Below, piece by piece: positions 20,040 through 32,017 of a stretch of 64,000 bases of DNA; the first letter of the stretch is position 1; each line of letters begins with the position of its first letter. The stretch is from Isochrysis galbana (taxonomy: Eukaryota > Haptophyta > Isochrysidales > Isochrysidaceae), in assembly GCA_018136815.1 (NCBI GenBank), contig CM030942.1:2927546-2991545 (forward strand). The letters run 5' to 3'. A program made the position numbers and the translations under genes. The notes under the pieces were generated by a model. That model made no database searches, had not been told where the DNA came from, and saw only the letters and a program-made list of their open reading frames with translations.

Positions 20040-20080
20040 TTAGTTAAATGCAACTTCGACTAGCGGGTGTTAAGGAGAGG

Positions 20081-20083
<3 letters not shown>

Positions 20084-20117
<34 letters not shown>

Positions 20118-20462
20118 TGAGAGAGAGCCTGTGCTGTGGTGCCGCCACGTGAGGGAGGGAGGGCCGCTGCGTCTCAAGGGGGTTTTAGAGAAAAGAAGAA
20201 GCTGTTTTTGCTAGAAGTCTGTCGAGGAGGGGCGAGGGCGACGAGGGACGGGGAGGGAGGGAGTGGAGAATGGGGGGGGGGGGGGAGAGGGGGGGGGAGA
20301 GGGGCGGGGGGGGGGGAGAGAGAGAGAAGAAGAGACAGAGAGAGAGAGAGGGAGAGGGAGAGAGAGAGAGAGAGAGGGAGAGAGAGAGAGGGAGAGAGAG
20401 GGAAGGGGGGGGAGGGGGGGGGAGATCTCTTGTGGAGAGAGAGAGAGAGAGAGAGAGAGAGC
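20084..20462 (+). repeat. GA/G-rich low-complexity block upstream of MYB gene
   Basis: (GA)n at 20084-20115 is followed by G-runs and GA tracts at about 20270-20462. On the MYB coding strand this reads CT/C. Nothing coding is supported. Confidence 0.9.
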
Positions 20463-20646
20463 TGACGCCCTCCCAGAGGGAAGGGGTGGCTCATTCTATC
20501 GGTAGATTGGGAGGGCTCAAGGGCCATGGCCCAACTTTTTGACCGGCTGTGGGGGGAGGGGGGAGATACAAGTCCGCGCAACAACTTTCAATAGAGTAGA
20601 GCTAGAGTAGAGGTAGAAATAGGTTCAACCAAACTGAAAAGAGGGG

Positions 20647-20736
20647 TTTTGCAGCGACTCAACGGGGACTCGCAAGAGTTGCCGAGTCAACAGGCTTGAT
20701 TCCCCGTTGAGTCGCTGTTGAGTCGCTCTTGCAAAA
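20647..20736. mobile_element. Foldback element (TTTTGCA...GCGACTCAAC termini)
   Basis: TTTTGCAGCGACTCAACGGG at the left pairs with the inverse of the right end, which has the same word with GCGACTCAAC duplicated. Total about 90 bp, non-coding. Confidence 0.65.
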
Positions 20737-21099
20737 GACCAAATCAAACCGCGGAGACCCGACAGAGGGCTCCTCAACCAATCTCGCGCCGCCAAAGCCA
20801 AAGCGCGCTGGCCAACGATGCCCACCCGGCACCCGGCCCTTCACGGCGCGAGAGCTAGAGGACTGCAGATTGGTTGCTGGTGCTGGAGGAGCGGAGAGCC
20901 AGGGCGCGCAAGAGGGCTCGCGACGGGCCGGACGCCGCCACAGTGTCGCATCCAGGGTATTTTAGATACTCTATGCGGATGCGGTGTCTCCACCATGCGT
21001 TGTGTAAGAAAAATTGAGTGAGTTTTGTTTTTACCAATGAGTTGTCTCGAAGTCTCGAAGCTCCGCCGCATTGATTGCACGCCGAATTTGTTCGTTTGT

Positions 21100-22170
21100 C
21101 CTTACTGATTTCTCATTCTCATTGGTTTGTTTGCGTGCGATGTTGCGTTAGTTTTCGGAGTTTTCTTGTTGGTGAGTGAGTGATGTGGGGTGGTGTCTCG
21201 TGGGCCGTCGTCGTGATGTAGCGCGCTCCCTCCCCCTCTCTCAAGACTTCTCTTCACTCTGTGCCCCTAGCTTGCCCCATTGAGACTTGCCACGATCAAG
21301 CTTCGGCTTTGTCGCATTCGCGAATCGACGCTCGTTAGGCTTCTCTTCGTTGTTCGGCATTTATCGATATAAATTCTCTGCTTTCTCTCGTTCTCGGTCA
21401 AAAGCTTCGCTGGGATGCATGGGATCGTGGGTTGTGGAGCGCCCTCTCTCTTTCTCTCGAAAGAGAAGGGAAGTTTCCCCACCTTTCTTCCCCCCAGGCG
21501 CCTCGCAAATAGGTTTAATTTGCTATCTCCCCTGCGGTTCTTTATCTGCTTCTGGGGGCAATCAAGTTTAATTTGCAATCTCATCGCATCTTCCCCTTAG
21601 GCACACCGCACTTCTCTCGTCTTATTCGGTAAGTCTCTTGGAATCCTGCGTAGCAAGATTGCCTCTCGTTTCCGTTATGGTGCGATTCCCGTTCCAGACA
21701 AGATCGCCGACAGATCGCCCTTTGGTCGTCGTCCGTCGTTGTCTGATCGGAGTGTTTGGGTTTATGATTTCAGTCGAGTTATGTGAGAAAGTCGTGGGGC
21801 GAGAGTCGGGGAGTTTTCCTGGGTGTCTCTGTCCGTCGTCCTGTCGTCAGTCGTCATCCGTCGCTCTCGCTCTCGTCGCTCTCGCTCTCGTAACACTCAT
21901 ACCCTACAGCCTCGCCTCTCCTCACCAGCCCCTGCCATCACAGCCCTCCTCACACTCACCCTCGCCTCTCGCCGCTCGCTCGATGTCGCTCTCGCCGCCG
22001 TCCTCGCCCTCGCTCAAGCCCACCTGCCCGCCTTCCTCTCCTGACGGGCCTCAGCCCGTCAGCGTCTCCGAAGTCGTCTCCTCCGCCGCGCCTACCGCCG
22101 GCATGCATCCTTCCTCATTGCCCTCAGGCCCTATGGGCCATCCCAATTCGTCAGGCTTGATTCGATAGTT
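21100..22170 (+). mobile_element. LINE-like 5' fragment with ORF start
   Basis: The region has CT/TCG-rich leader sequence, two GTTTAATTTGC words and a TCGCTCTCGCTCTCG tract. An ATG at 21983 opens MSLSPPSSPSLKPTCPPSSP and runs to a stop at about 22168. The leader and start resemble the 7090-7494 fragment. No reverse transcriptase follows. Confidence 0.45.
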
Positions 22171-22480
22171 TGAAGACAGTCCTCACTCAATCGCACGGCC
22201 TCGCTTGCACTCCGCGCGCGCGCGCCACGCCCACCCATCCCTCATGTGGTTGCTTGCAGCCCGCTTGTTTGCCCGCATGACACATACGCCCGCTTGCCCA
22301 AGGGCGCTGAGCTGTGCTCTCGCCCATGGTGCTGAGTGTGGTTGCCTCACCATTCCTCACCATTCCTCGCCATTCCCTCGCCTGGCTAGCCAACAAGATG
22401 CTCTACAAGACTACAATTACAAACGCCTGCTACCCCCCCCCCCCCCCACGTGATCAAGATTTGAGTGCTTCGATTCAAGG

Positions 22481-22516
22481 CCTACGCATACGAACCCCGA
22501 GAGAAAATTGGGGTCC
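22481..22516 (+). repeat. Left arm of a 36-bp perfect inverted repeat
   Basis: The segment starting CCTACGCATACGAACCCC is exactly inverted at 24457-24492, 1.9 kb away. The pair brackets a short gene and a TIR element. Confidence 0.8.
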
Positions 22517-23307
22517 GAAAATCTGAGTTTCACGGTCCGATTTTCACGGTGGGGGAGGTGCGGGGCACCTCAAAAATTGGAGTTTGCCAAGTAGCACGAA
22601 TTCATCGTACGTAGTTTGCTCCAATTCGTCACGCTTTGATTTTCACGCTGGCCGCTGGCGGAGCCCTAGAAAGAAGGGCTCTCTGGTCTCTGGCGGTCCC
22701 CTCTACCCTCTGCCACTCCGCCCCCCCCCCCCCCCGCAGTCTAGGATTCCAGCGATCGCCTCGTCGGGTTTGAGGTTTGAGGTGCTGGGGGCCTCAGATA
22801 TGTCCAGCCCCAGCCCGTGAAGCCGCACATGGCACCTGCGCGCCTGTGGGCTCTTCAATTCAAGCTGGCGGAGGAGTAAGTATCCCGGCGTAGATCGATG
22901 TCAGCCGCGAGAGGGGCCCTGGCAGTGTTTGAAGTCGACAAGTCGACTTCCACGAGGGATGTCGCTCTGCGCTATCGTGGCTCCGAAATGGAGCAATGAT
23001 GCGCACATCGGCACATCGGCCGTCCCAGCTGATGCGCACACCATCAACCAGCAAGACTGCCAGTCCCACTGAGGGGGAAAGAGCAGCCACCACTGTGGAG
23101 GCGGAGGGGCTTCGTGGACGGCAAGCTGTGGGAAACTGCGCGGCCAGTGCGTGGACAGCATGTGCCGTTGTGCATATGGGCGGACAACATGGCGTGAGTG
23201 AAGGTGTGTGTCCAGACAATCCCCATCTGTGCGCTCTACGTGCTCGATCAGGCGGTGCGGTGCGGGGGATAGGAGGAGGGGAATAAGGGTGATGGTGTTC
23301 GGCCTAC
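22517..23307. other. Spacer and probable 3' part of the unknown minus-strand gene
   Basis: A C-run lies at about 22722-22737. On the minus strand between 23307 and 22860 an acceptor-like CCCCTCAG near 23075 could start another exon of the gene at 23308-23761, but no frame there is convincing. Confidence 0.35.
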
Positions 23308-23761
23308 CTGCACCCAGCCCTTGACTGAGGCAATGACGGAGCCGTACGCGGGGAAGGTTGCGCCATGCAGCGAGTAGTGCTTCTTCGCTAAGGAGAGGAT
23401 GCCGTCCGACTCGTGCGTCCACACCTCCTTCTGCGTGCGGGCGTCGCCTTCTGCGGCCACGCCATCCTTGAAGGTCTTGAAAGCCGCCTCACCTGCCGCG
23501 GCCACCTCTGTGAGCACAGCCACCTTGCGCTCCATCGTCCACTCAAAGCGCGTCTTTCCCTGCGAAGCAGTTGTGAGCACGTGAGCACACGTTGCTCGGG
23601 CCCGGGCATCGGGCATCTTGAGCGGAATGGGGCGCCGCCCGGGGCGCACGCTCTGGCTGCCATGGGCCCCTCGCCCCACGCGCGGCATGCATGCCTTCCC
23701 TCTTGTGAGAGGGTGGCAAGGCCACTGCAGGGGCAGCCCTCACCTTCGCCGCCGTCGCCAT
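23308..23761 (-). CDS. Short two-exon gene of unknown function (trihelix/SANT-like helical segment), 3' end unresolved
   Basis: Exon 1 at 23761-23744 encodes MATAAK and ends at a GTGAGG donor. Exon 2 at 23559-23308 (84 codons, phase 0 at both ends) lies between CTTCGCAG and a GTAGGC donor. The exon 2 peptide begins GKTRFEWTMERKVAVLTEV, has VWTHESDGILSLAKKHY in the middle and ends in a VKGWVQ helix. The spacing of W residues and amphipathic helices resembles trihelix/SANT-type DNA-binding segments, but I do not recognise the family. The next exon could not be fixed. The start ATG lies only 15 bases from a TIR element at 23776, so the promoter region has been invaded or the gene belongs to that element. 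Confidence 0.45.
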
Positions 23762-23775
23762 CGCCCCTCCTCCTA

Positions 23776-24261
23776 GTTGCTCCATCAGCCTAATATTAGG
23801 TCCTGATATCATGATATAAGGTCCACCACCCCTGATACCTGATATTAGGTCATCCATTTATAAGTATAACGTTCAAAGGAAAAAGAATAGTTCGCACTAT
23901 CCGGCTAGAGTCGGGAGTCGGGAGATCGCCTAGTCACGACGACGACATCACATATACAGGCGGCGCCCAGGACAAGGAGAAGGAGGTAGGTAGGGTGAGG
24001 AAAGCTCCCGGGCCCCCCTTTCATAATCACCACCCTAGAAAAACTAGCAGCCCAGACGCCCAGATACGCAGTGCAGGAAGGAGAGGTCTCTGTACTAAAA
24101 CTAAATAACACCATTAGACCATTAGCCATTAGATCTCATTACTATTATTACACTACCATATTATAACATTAGTAGTAACCTGATATGAGGACCTGATATT
24201 AGGTCCTGATATGAGGTGTAAGGTCGCCGAGACCTGACGACCTGACACCTGACGGAGCAAC
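23776..24261. mobile_element. 486-bp TIR element with CCTGATAT-AGG subterminal repeats
   Basis: GTTGCTCCATCAG at 23776-23788 pairs with inverted CTGACGGAGCAAC at 24249-24261 (12 of 13). Words of the form CCTGATATTAGGTCCTGATAT are repeated near both ends. The interior is AT-rich with no transposase. This looks like a non-autonomous DNA transposon. Confidence 0.65.
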
Positions 24262-24456
24262 TGGGCCCCTCCTAGAACACCCTCTTTCACCCGAAGACCG
24301 TTGGAAGAGGCTCGCACTGAGCTTCCTTACAATAACCAGTTTGAGGAAGGTTTGAGGAACGCGACTTCTTACAACTCCCTCCTGAATCCCTCTTTCAGCC
24401 CTTTTTCAACTTTGCAAAAACCCTTGATTTTCTAGCGTTTTCAGGGTCCAATTTTT

Positions 24457-24492
24457 GGACCCCAATTTTCTCTCGGGGTTCGTATGCGTAGG
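24457..24492 (-). repeat. Right arm of the 36-bp perfect inverted repeat
   Basis: Exact inverse of 22481-22516. Confidence 0.8.
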
Positions 24493-24519
24493 GTCTCACT
24501 CACTACTCGAGGTTTTACT

Positions 24520-25119
24520 CTATCCCCCCCCCCGCCCCCCCCCCCCCCCCGCCCCCCCGCCCCCCCCCCCGCGCGTCCCCCCCTCTCCCCTTCTCACCGC
24601 GCTGGAGAGAGACGTGTACCTTCTCCGGCGGTTGGAGGCGGCGGGGGGGGAAGGGAGGGGCGCGGGGGGGGAGGAGAGAGAGAGTTCTTGTCGTCGGCAG
24701 CCGTGGAAGGCGTCGTCTCTCTTCCTTTCTCTCTCCGCTCCGTTTTCTTCTTTCTGAGGAGGAGGGATGGGGGGGGAAGGGCCGCCGTCTGCTGCAACGG
24801 ACGGCCCTTCGAGTACGTTAGAATTTCACCATGAAGCATTGGAAAGCAACGCCCGCACGAGAAGCCGCGAGCGGAGACGAGGGAGAGAGAGAGGGGGGGG
24901 GGGGGCGAGGCAACCATCAGAGAGAGAAAGCAAGCCGTTCACACGACGCCGCGCCCGCGCGCGCGGGGGGGGACGCCACCTCTCTCTCCCTCTCTCCCCC
25001 GCTCTCTCCCTAACATACACAGGCCGAAAGATTAAAGTATGAGAGGGTGCTGCCGTTGTGCTCTCGAGGAGGAGGGTGACGGGGTGGGTTGTGCGCGCGC
25101 CTCGTTTTTTGTGGGGAGG

Positions 25120-25173
<54 letters not shown>

Positions 25174-25699
25174 TCGCGAGAAGAGAAGGGGGTGTACTTT
25201 GTTAGTAGGGGAGAGTGTAGAGGAGAGAGTGGAGCGAGAGAGAAGAGAGAGAGGGGGGGGGTTGCGAGAGAAGGAGAGGAGAGGAGAGAGAGAGAGAGAG
25301 AGAGAGAGATCAACGGCGAGGGGGAGAGGCGGCGGGGGCTCAAAGAAGAAGAAGAGAGCGTACCTCCTTCCCTCCGTCGCAACCTTCCCAAGCCTTGGAG
25401 TTATTTGTACTTCCACTCAGAATTCAGAGCTTCTTGGGTCCCTTCCACTGGTTCCTCCGCTCTCGTACTCTTCTCTCCCTCCATCTCGACCTACCCCCCC
25501 GACCTCCTCCATCGACGACCGCTACACGTTTCTTATCTCTCTCCGGTGGTTTTTCCCTCTCACAGGAGGAGGTCTTGAGGGTCGGGCACGCCTAGAGAGA
25601 GAGAGGGAGAAACGTTTGACGTTCCGCAAGGACGGCCCCACTGGGTTATCAGAGAGACTAGAAATTGGAAGAGGGAGAGGGGAAGGCGGGGGGGGAGAA

Positions 25700-25738
<39 letters not shown>

Positions 25739-26086
25739 AGAGAGAAGGGAAGAGAGCAGTGAGTGGGAAGGGCGGCGAGAGCGGCGCCGCCCCACACGAC
25801 AGCTGCTCCCCCGTCTCCCGGCTCCTCTCCCCGCGGGCCCGGCTTCTCCGCCTCCCTGCCTCTCTGTCACACTTTCTCTCGTGCTCCTGCGCAAGGTCGG
25901 CGTGCGTTGGGGAGCGGGGGGAAGGGGGGAGGGGGGGGAGGGGGAGACAGAGAGAGACGGGCTGGACATGCTTGCCCAGCTGAGAGGGAGAGGAGAGGGG
26001 GAGGAGGGAGGAGAGAAGGAGGAAGGGCAAGAGGGAGACTCCCTCCATTCCTCCCCCCCCCCTCCTCCTCTCCTCCCGCGCGCGAG
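24520..26086. repeat. C-, G- and GA-rich low-complexity block upstream of kinase gene
   Basis: Poly-C with occasional G at 24523-24582, (GA)n at 25126-25169, GA tracts at 25235-25310, and GA/G-rich text at 25590-25760 and 25915-26040. On the kinase coding strand the proximal part is GA-rich. The first exon(s) of that gene must lie here but cannot be picked out. Confidence 0.7.
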
Positions 26087-29000
26087 GACTCCTCGGACGA
26101 TGAGCCCAGCCCAGCCGCGAAACGGCCGCCCACTGGGTTCCACATCAACCTCGCCGCCGCAGCGAGGAGACCGGATGGAGCGGGGGGAGAGGCGCGAGGG
26201 GAGGCAGCAGAAAGAGGAGGTGCAGCTGTTGCAAGAGGGGCCTCAGCGCGGGGAGGAGGGGCCGCTGAAGAAGGAGGAGGCAGTCGTAATGATGGCGGTT
26301 GGGAGGAAGCCGCTGTGAAGGCAGGGGGGTGGGCAGGGGAAGGCGGAGCGGTTCAGGGGAGCTGCGGCAGAGGCAGCGCAGCGCCCGTACCTGCGCCATC
26401 CATGACAGAGGCGGAGCAGGTGGCGGCTCTCAAGGCGTCCATGGCGGCCGCCGCCCGCCGACAGGCCGAGCTCGACGCTCAGATGGCCGCTTCTAGCTCG
26501 GAGGATGAGGACGACAAATCGCCGCCGCGCCGGCTGCCGGATGAGCCCATGAAGCCCGCCACTGCTGCGCCTGCTTTTCGCATCAACCTGGCCGCTGTGC
26601 CGGGAAAAGAGCATCGGCCTCAGACATCCGAGCCGGAGACTCCCAAGAGTGGCTCGTCTCGCTCATCTGTACTCGATCAGGTGGCCGCGCGTGAGCGTGA
26701 GCGTCAGGGACGCCTCAAGGGCTCCTTCTCCGGCCGCTTTGGCGCGGCCGTTGCCACAGGGACCGCCTCTACCAGCGGCTCGGGGGGGGGGCGCTCCGTT
26801 GCGAAGGGGGCGGATTCGATCGCCAGCCCTGTCGCAGACGGCACACAGACAGACCGCACCGACCGCTCGCACTTGTCGGACGCGCACACCGCGCGGCTGG
26901 GAGAGGTGCGCCCCCCCCATGTTCCACCCCGCACCTCCAGAGCCGCAGCACTGACGTCTTGATCTGCTTTTGGCCCGACCGCTTGCCCCCGCCCTCAGGC
27001 ACGATTGCTTTCGTCGGGCTCGGCGCCCACCATTGAGCTGCCGCCCCCTCCCAAGCATCTCGAGCTGCCGCCCGCGCCGAAGCAGATCGAACCGCCGCCA
27101 GTGCCCAAGACGCCCTCTTCCGTTGGCCGAATGCGCGGCGTGCTGCTTTCGCAGTCAAGCATGCAGTCCATCGGCTCAAATGGCCCGCGCACGTCAGTGC
27201 TGGAGGCTCTCGGCCCGCGCGTCAATGAGCTGCCGAAGATGCCCCGCGAAGCGGGCTGCTCCGACGCGCTGCGGAGCGCGCTGCGGCCGCTCGCGCCGCT
27301 CGTGCCCATTGCCAAGCTCAAGCCAGACTCAAGCGCCCACGCCGAGGCGGCAGCGTCAATGTCGCGTCTCATCGTCGAGCTAGGTGATCGGTGCTTCAAC
27401 CTCTTCCAATATGCCGATGGCGAAAAGCGCGCCGAGCTCGTGCGGCTCGGTTCGGCTGGACGGATGCAGAAGGCCAACGGGCTCACTCCGCTGCACGACT
27501 GGCAACGGAACATGGTGCGCCGCCACACTGCTGCTCACTCCGGTCCCTGCCTTTGATGCATGCTGCTTCACTGACCCTCCCGGCCACCCCTGCAGCGCTG
27601 GTACGCCTGGGTGGTGCATCAAGAGTCCGCCTCCTCGTCCAAACCGGTGCTCGAGCTCTCCTCCTCGGACCTGCGCGCGGCTGCCGCCACCCGCACGCCC
27701 GCTAGGCAGGCATCTGGTGGGCAGCAGTCGGCGCCTGGCCCGCAGAGCGGCCTCATGCGTGAGGGTTCCGTTGCCCGCGAGGCATATACTGGGCGCGAGC
27801 CATCGTTGAACAGCAAGCCGGCAAGCGTTACAGCTATCCTCAGCAGCCTCCCTGCCGGTTCGCACGTTGACCCCGGTGCGGTGGCGCAGCGACAGCAGGC
27901 ACTCGCTCAGTTGCGCGACATGGACCTCGAGCTGCAGCGCGTGCACCCGTGTTTCGCGCCCGCGCGCTCGTCCTTCTCGGCGTGGGTCACAGCGCCAGCT
28001 GTGGACAGTCTGCGCAAGGTCCACGAGTCTGCGCTGACGCTGCACACCGAGGTGCGTCGCCGCTTCGCATTTTTGCCTTATCGCTGCCCGCTTGCTTACT
28101 TCACTTCAGCCTCAACCCTCCTCTTGCGGAAGCTGCTCCGTTTTGGCTCCCCAAACCCCGACCTTTCCCTTCCATTGCAACCCTGCACTTACTCCACGTG
28201 GTCAGGTCCTCGCCTCCCTTGAGGTCCCAAAAGAAGCGCGCGCCGCCCTACCCAATCGGGCATCACCACTCCTCCCGAAGGAGGTCCTCTCTGCCCTAGA
28301 GAGCGTCGTTACGACTGAACCCTCTAAGGCCGACGAGGCGGTCGCCAGGGCGACCGCGCGCGTCATAGACAATCTACGCATTGCCGAATGCGAGCCGGAG
28401 CTCGCACTCGAGCTCCTTGAGCGTGTGCAGCGCGCGGGCGAGGTGTGGGCCACAAAGGCGCGCTCCTCAGGCGTTGAGGACATTGGTTCGGGCAGCCCAT
28501 CGTCCGCATCATGGCGGCTTCTGCGCGCCGAGGCCTCCTCGAGCAGTGCGCCTGAAAACGACGAGGATAGTGGCCGGCGGGGCTCGCCTGCGCTCTTCTC
28601 ACGCCCCAAGGGTCGCCTAGCACGGAGCAGCAGGGGCAAAGTCGCGCGACAGGTAGCTTTGGCGCGTGCGGCGCGCCGACTGTCCTTCGAGATACGCCGG
28701 GCGCACCCAACGCTCGACCTCACCAGCTTCGAGTCTGCCAAGGTCAGCGCCAACTCGCAGGTGCAGTCCGCCATGCTCGAGGCCTACTCGCGCGTGCTAG
28801 AACAGCACGCCGCGCCGGCCGTGGTTATGTATCAGCGTCTCGCCAAGGCTAGCGCGCCTGGCAGCCTTGGATCCGGCTCGGATCGCTCTCGCCTCTCCGG
28901 ATTGCTAAATGACGCAGGCTTCTCGCACGACTCGTCCGCTCACGCGCCCACAGCTGCCTCGCCCGTCCGTATCTCGCCCAACAAACCGTCCAGTAGCCTG

Positions 29001-32000
29001 CGACTTGGTGAGGCGCCACTCACGCCAAACGAGGGCAAGCCGCCCACTCCCACTGCCGAGGGCACGGGAGGGGGGAGCTCGCTGCAGATGAAGAAGCTCG
29101 ACCTGTCCACTGCCACGCCACACTCAGAGGCATGGGCGTGCGCGTTCCAGCGCAACTCTCGCTCGCTCCGGAGTTCGCACAGCAGCGATAGCTCCTCGCC
29201 CGGCGAGAGCACGCTTAAGCCTACATCACAGCGGCCGACAGCAGCCAAGAATGCCCGTTCTCCTCGGTGCAATTTTAAGCGCAAGTCCGGCAGGTCGCCT
29301 CGGTCCGCGAGGCTTTCATCAGCTGGGCATGCCGCCGGCTCGTCGTTCCGCCCGTCGCGCTCGGCGTCGGCCCTCGCTGCGAGCCCTCGTTCTAAGACTG
29401 AGTGGATCGTGCAGGCGGCCGCGAAAGAGCTTGAATCGCGCCTTTCGAGCGCCGATGCCGGCGGCGCAGGCTGCAGCAGGGACGAGTCCGGCGAGCCCGA
29501 CCTTGAGCATTCGACGTCGGAGCGCTCGGGCCCCTCGGCCTCGATCCTCACTAGGGCGGAAGAGAGGCAGTACAAGTGGGCTATCCGCCGCGCCGACCTG
29601 CAGATGGTGGCCCGTCTTGGAGCCGGCGCCTACGGCGAGGTATGGGCCGGCCGGTGGCGTCGTAACGATGTCGCGGTCAAGCTCCTCTCTCGCTCCGAGG
29701 ACTCGGATAAAGGCAAGCAGGATTTCCTCCGAGAGATGCAGTTGCTATCGGAGTTGCGCCACCCCAACATTGTCCGCTTCCTCGGTGCATGCCTCGACCT
29801 GAAGAATATGTGCATACTCTTTGAGATCTGCGAGCGCTCTCTGTACGATCTGCTCTACAAATCGTCGGATGAAATCGACGGCTACTACCTCTTGATCGTC
29901 CTTCGAGAGGTGCGCGCCGATGGCAGTGACGCAGTGCTGTCTTCGCCTGCCTTGTCCCACCCATCGTTCCTCCTGTCTCACAAGGGGCCAGCAGCTTGCT
30001 CAGCTCGGTTCGTTTCTTGCGTGCAGGTGGCTTTGGGCATCTATTACCTGCACCACTGCGAGCCACCGGTGCTCCACCTCGACTTAAAGAGCGCCAACGT
30101 CCTCCTCGACGAGGCTGGCACAGCCAAGGTGCGGTGCAGCCGTCTGCGCGAACGGTGCAGCCACTCATCCGCAATGCATCTACAGGTCATCACCGTGTTG
30201 TTTTCCCCTCTCAGGTCTGCGACTTTGGGCTCTCGCATGTGAAGGAGGATGCCGCGAATCAGCAGGATAATGAGCGCACTGGTGTCGGCTCGCCACAATG
30301 GACTGCACCCGAGATTCTCCGTGGCGGCGCGTACGATGAGAAGGCCGACTCATACTCGTTTGGCGTACTCATGTACGAGGTGCTGGCTAGGCAGCTGCCG
30401 TACACGGGCGAGCCATCGCATCTCATCATTGTTGGTGTGATCACGCGCATGCTGGACAGGCCCGCGCTCACTCCGGAACAGGCCGAGGCGTGGCCAGCGT
30501 CACTGCCCACATTGATGAAGGAGTGCATGGCTGAGGACCCCGCAGAGCGACCCGACGTCGAGGCGGTGCTAGACGTGCTTGAGGAGGTGGCGCCGAAGGA
30601 CAATCGTACCGCGCGTCTCTCAGGCGTGGGCCCATCGCGCGATGTGACGCCGCGCGGTGTATCCTACCACTCGCCGTCCGTGATGGCAGCCCTCTCGCCC
30701 AAAGACTATGCGCATGACCACTTCATGCTCGACGTGCCCTCGCCCGGCTCGCAGACTCCTTTTGGCTATCCCATCGCTCTCGGGTCGCCACTCGGTCGGA
30801 GCTCGAGACACAACCCATTGGGCAGCAGTCGCACGGTGTCGGAACCAGGGACATACAGAGGCATCTCGCGTGGTGGGTCGATCGGAGATTACTCGGACTC
30901 GCACCGCACCACCGAAGGGGGATATGTGCCGAGCTCCGTGCTAGAAAAGGGCGGCATGCCTGCCGCCCACCCGCTGCCACCGCCTGCAGCCACTAATGAG
31001 GCCACCCTCGAGGATTTAGAGGACGCAGCCATCGAGCGAACCATGTCCATCAACCAACGTGCCGTCTCGCTGTCGCATCGGAGCGGCTCGCTCGGCTCAC
31101 GCAAGGCCGGGCACCACCAGCGTAGTGTCTCGCTCCATCAGCGCACCGCCTCTATCTCCCGGAACGGATCCGCAGCGAATGCACGCATCATAGGGCTGGG
31201 CGCAGTGGTTGCCAACCCGCCGCCGCTGCCCGCGGGATGGAGGGTGGAGGACGAGGAGGATGGCATGCGCTATTCAACTGGCGACGAGGGAGGTGGCGGC
31301 GAGCGCGAGTCAATGTTGGCTTCATCCGTCTCATCCACGGAGGACTACATGTCGATGGGCTCTGCACGTGTCTCCTCGGCAGTACGCGCGTCGATGTGCA
31401 TAAGCGTGCCGCAAACGCTTCTCATTCGCGTCCCTTCAGTTGAGCGCGGGAGGGATGGAAAGTTGACGTTCACCATTTCCGCCATACTCGATGGGGTAGA
31501 ATGGAGCGTCTTGCGGCAGGAGAGAGATGTGATCGACCTCCACCGCGATCTGAAGGAGACCCTTCGCTTCCTTCCGCCTCCGCCGTTCACGAAATCACGC
31601 TGGCCGCGCCTCAAGTCCGCCGAGGCGATACACGCGCTTGCTCATAAGCTGGAGAGCTACCTAACGAAGCTCGCGAACAACGGCCAATGGTTAACGCCTG
31701 ATGCTTCGGTCTTGCGCCAATTTCTTCAGGTACCCATCACGCAAGAGCAGCTCAAGGCCAAGGCAATGATCCTCGAGATGGAGACGGCCTCTGGCCTACT
31801 CTCCCCGTCGAGCTCGCACCCATCGAAGACTAACACTTCGAGGGACAATCATCCGCCCCGATACTCGCCGCGAGCACCGGGCGTTGAGGAGCCGTCGCCT
31901 CCACCAAGGCATGGGCTCCCGCGGGAGCTCTTGGTCGAGATCGAGGGCAGACGGACTCAGAGCTTCCAAGTTGGGGGCCGTCCGGTGCAAAAGGCACGAC

Positions 32001-32017
32001 TCCCTCAACGAATGTGA
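26087..32017 (+). CDS. TKL-like protein kinase with C-terminal PX domain, 6 exons seen (5' end unresolved)
   Basis: Exons 26087-26905, 26999-27514, 27596-28051, 28206-29909, 30027-30128 and 30215-32017 join in phase 0 to about 1799 residues. All five donors are GTGCG. Near the N-terminus an acidic patch followed by F-x-INLAA occurs twice (GFHINLAA, AFRINLAA). The kinase domain covers about residues 1060-1330. It has GAGAYGEVWAG (P-loop), VAVKLL (lysine), FLREMQLL (helix C glutamate), HLDLKSANVLLD (HLD in place of HRD), CDFGLSH, and QWTAPEIL. These motifs place it nearest TKL/MLK kinases. A Ser-rich linker follows, then a PX domain at about residues 1595-1705 (strand with RVPSVERGRDG, then FLPPPPFTKSRWPR and a helical tail), which usually binds phosphoinositides on endosomal membranes. 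Kinase plus PX suggests a membrane-targeted signalling kinase, which is inference. The start ATG is upstream in GA-rich DNA. Confidence 0.85.

Noticed and set aside
20136-20584. Arg-Glu-rich or Ser-Leu-rich frames across the GA block
   Set aside because: Artefact of dinucleotide repeats; mirrored on the opposite strand.
29680-30174. Minus-strand frame opposite the kinase domain
   Set aside because: No domain and opposite to clear kinase motifs.
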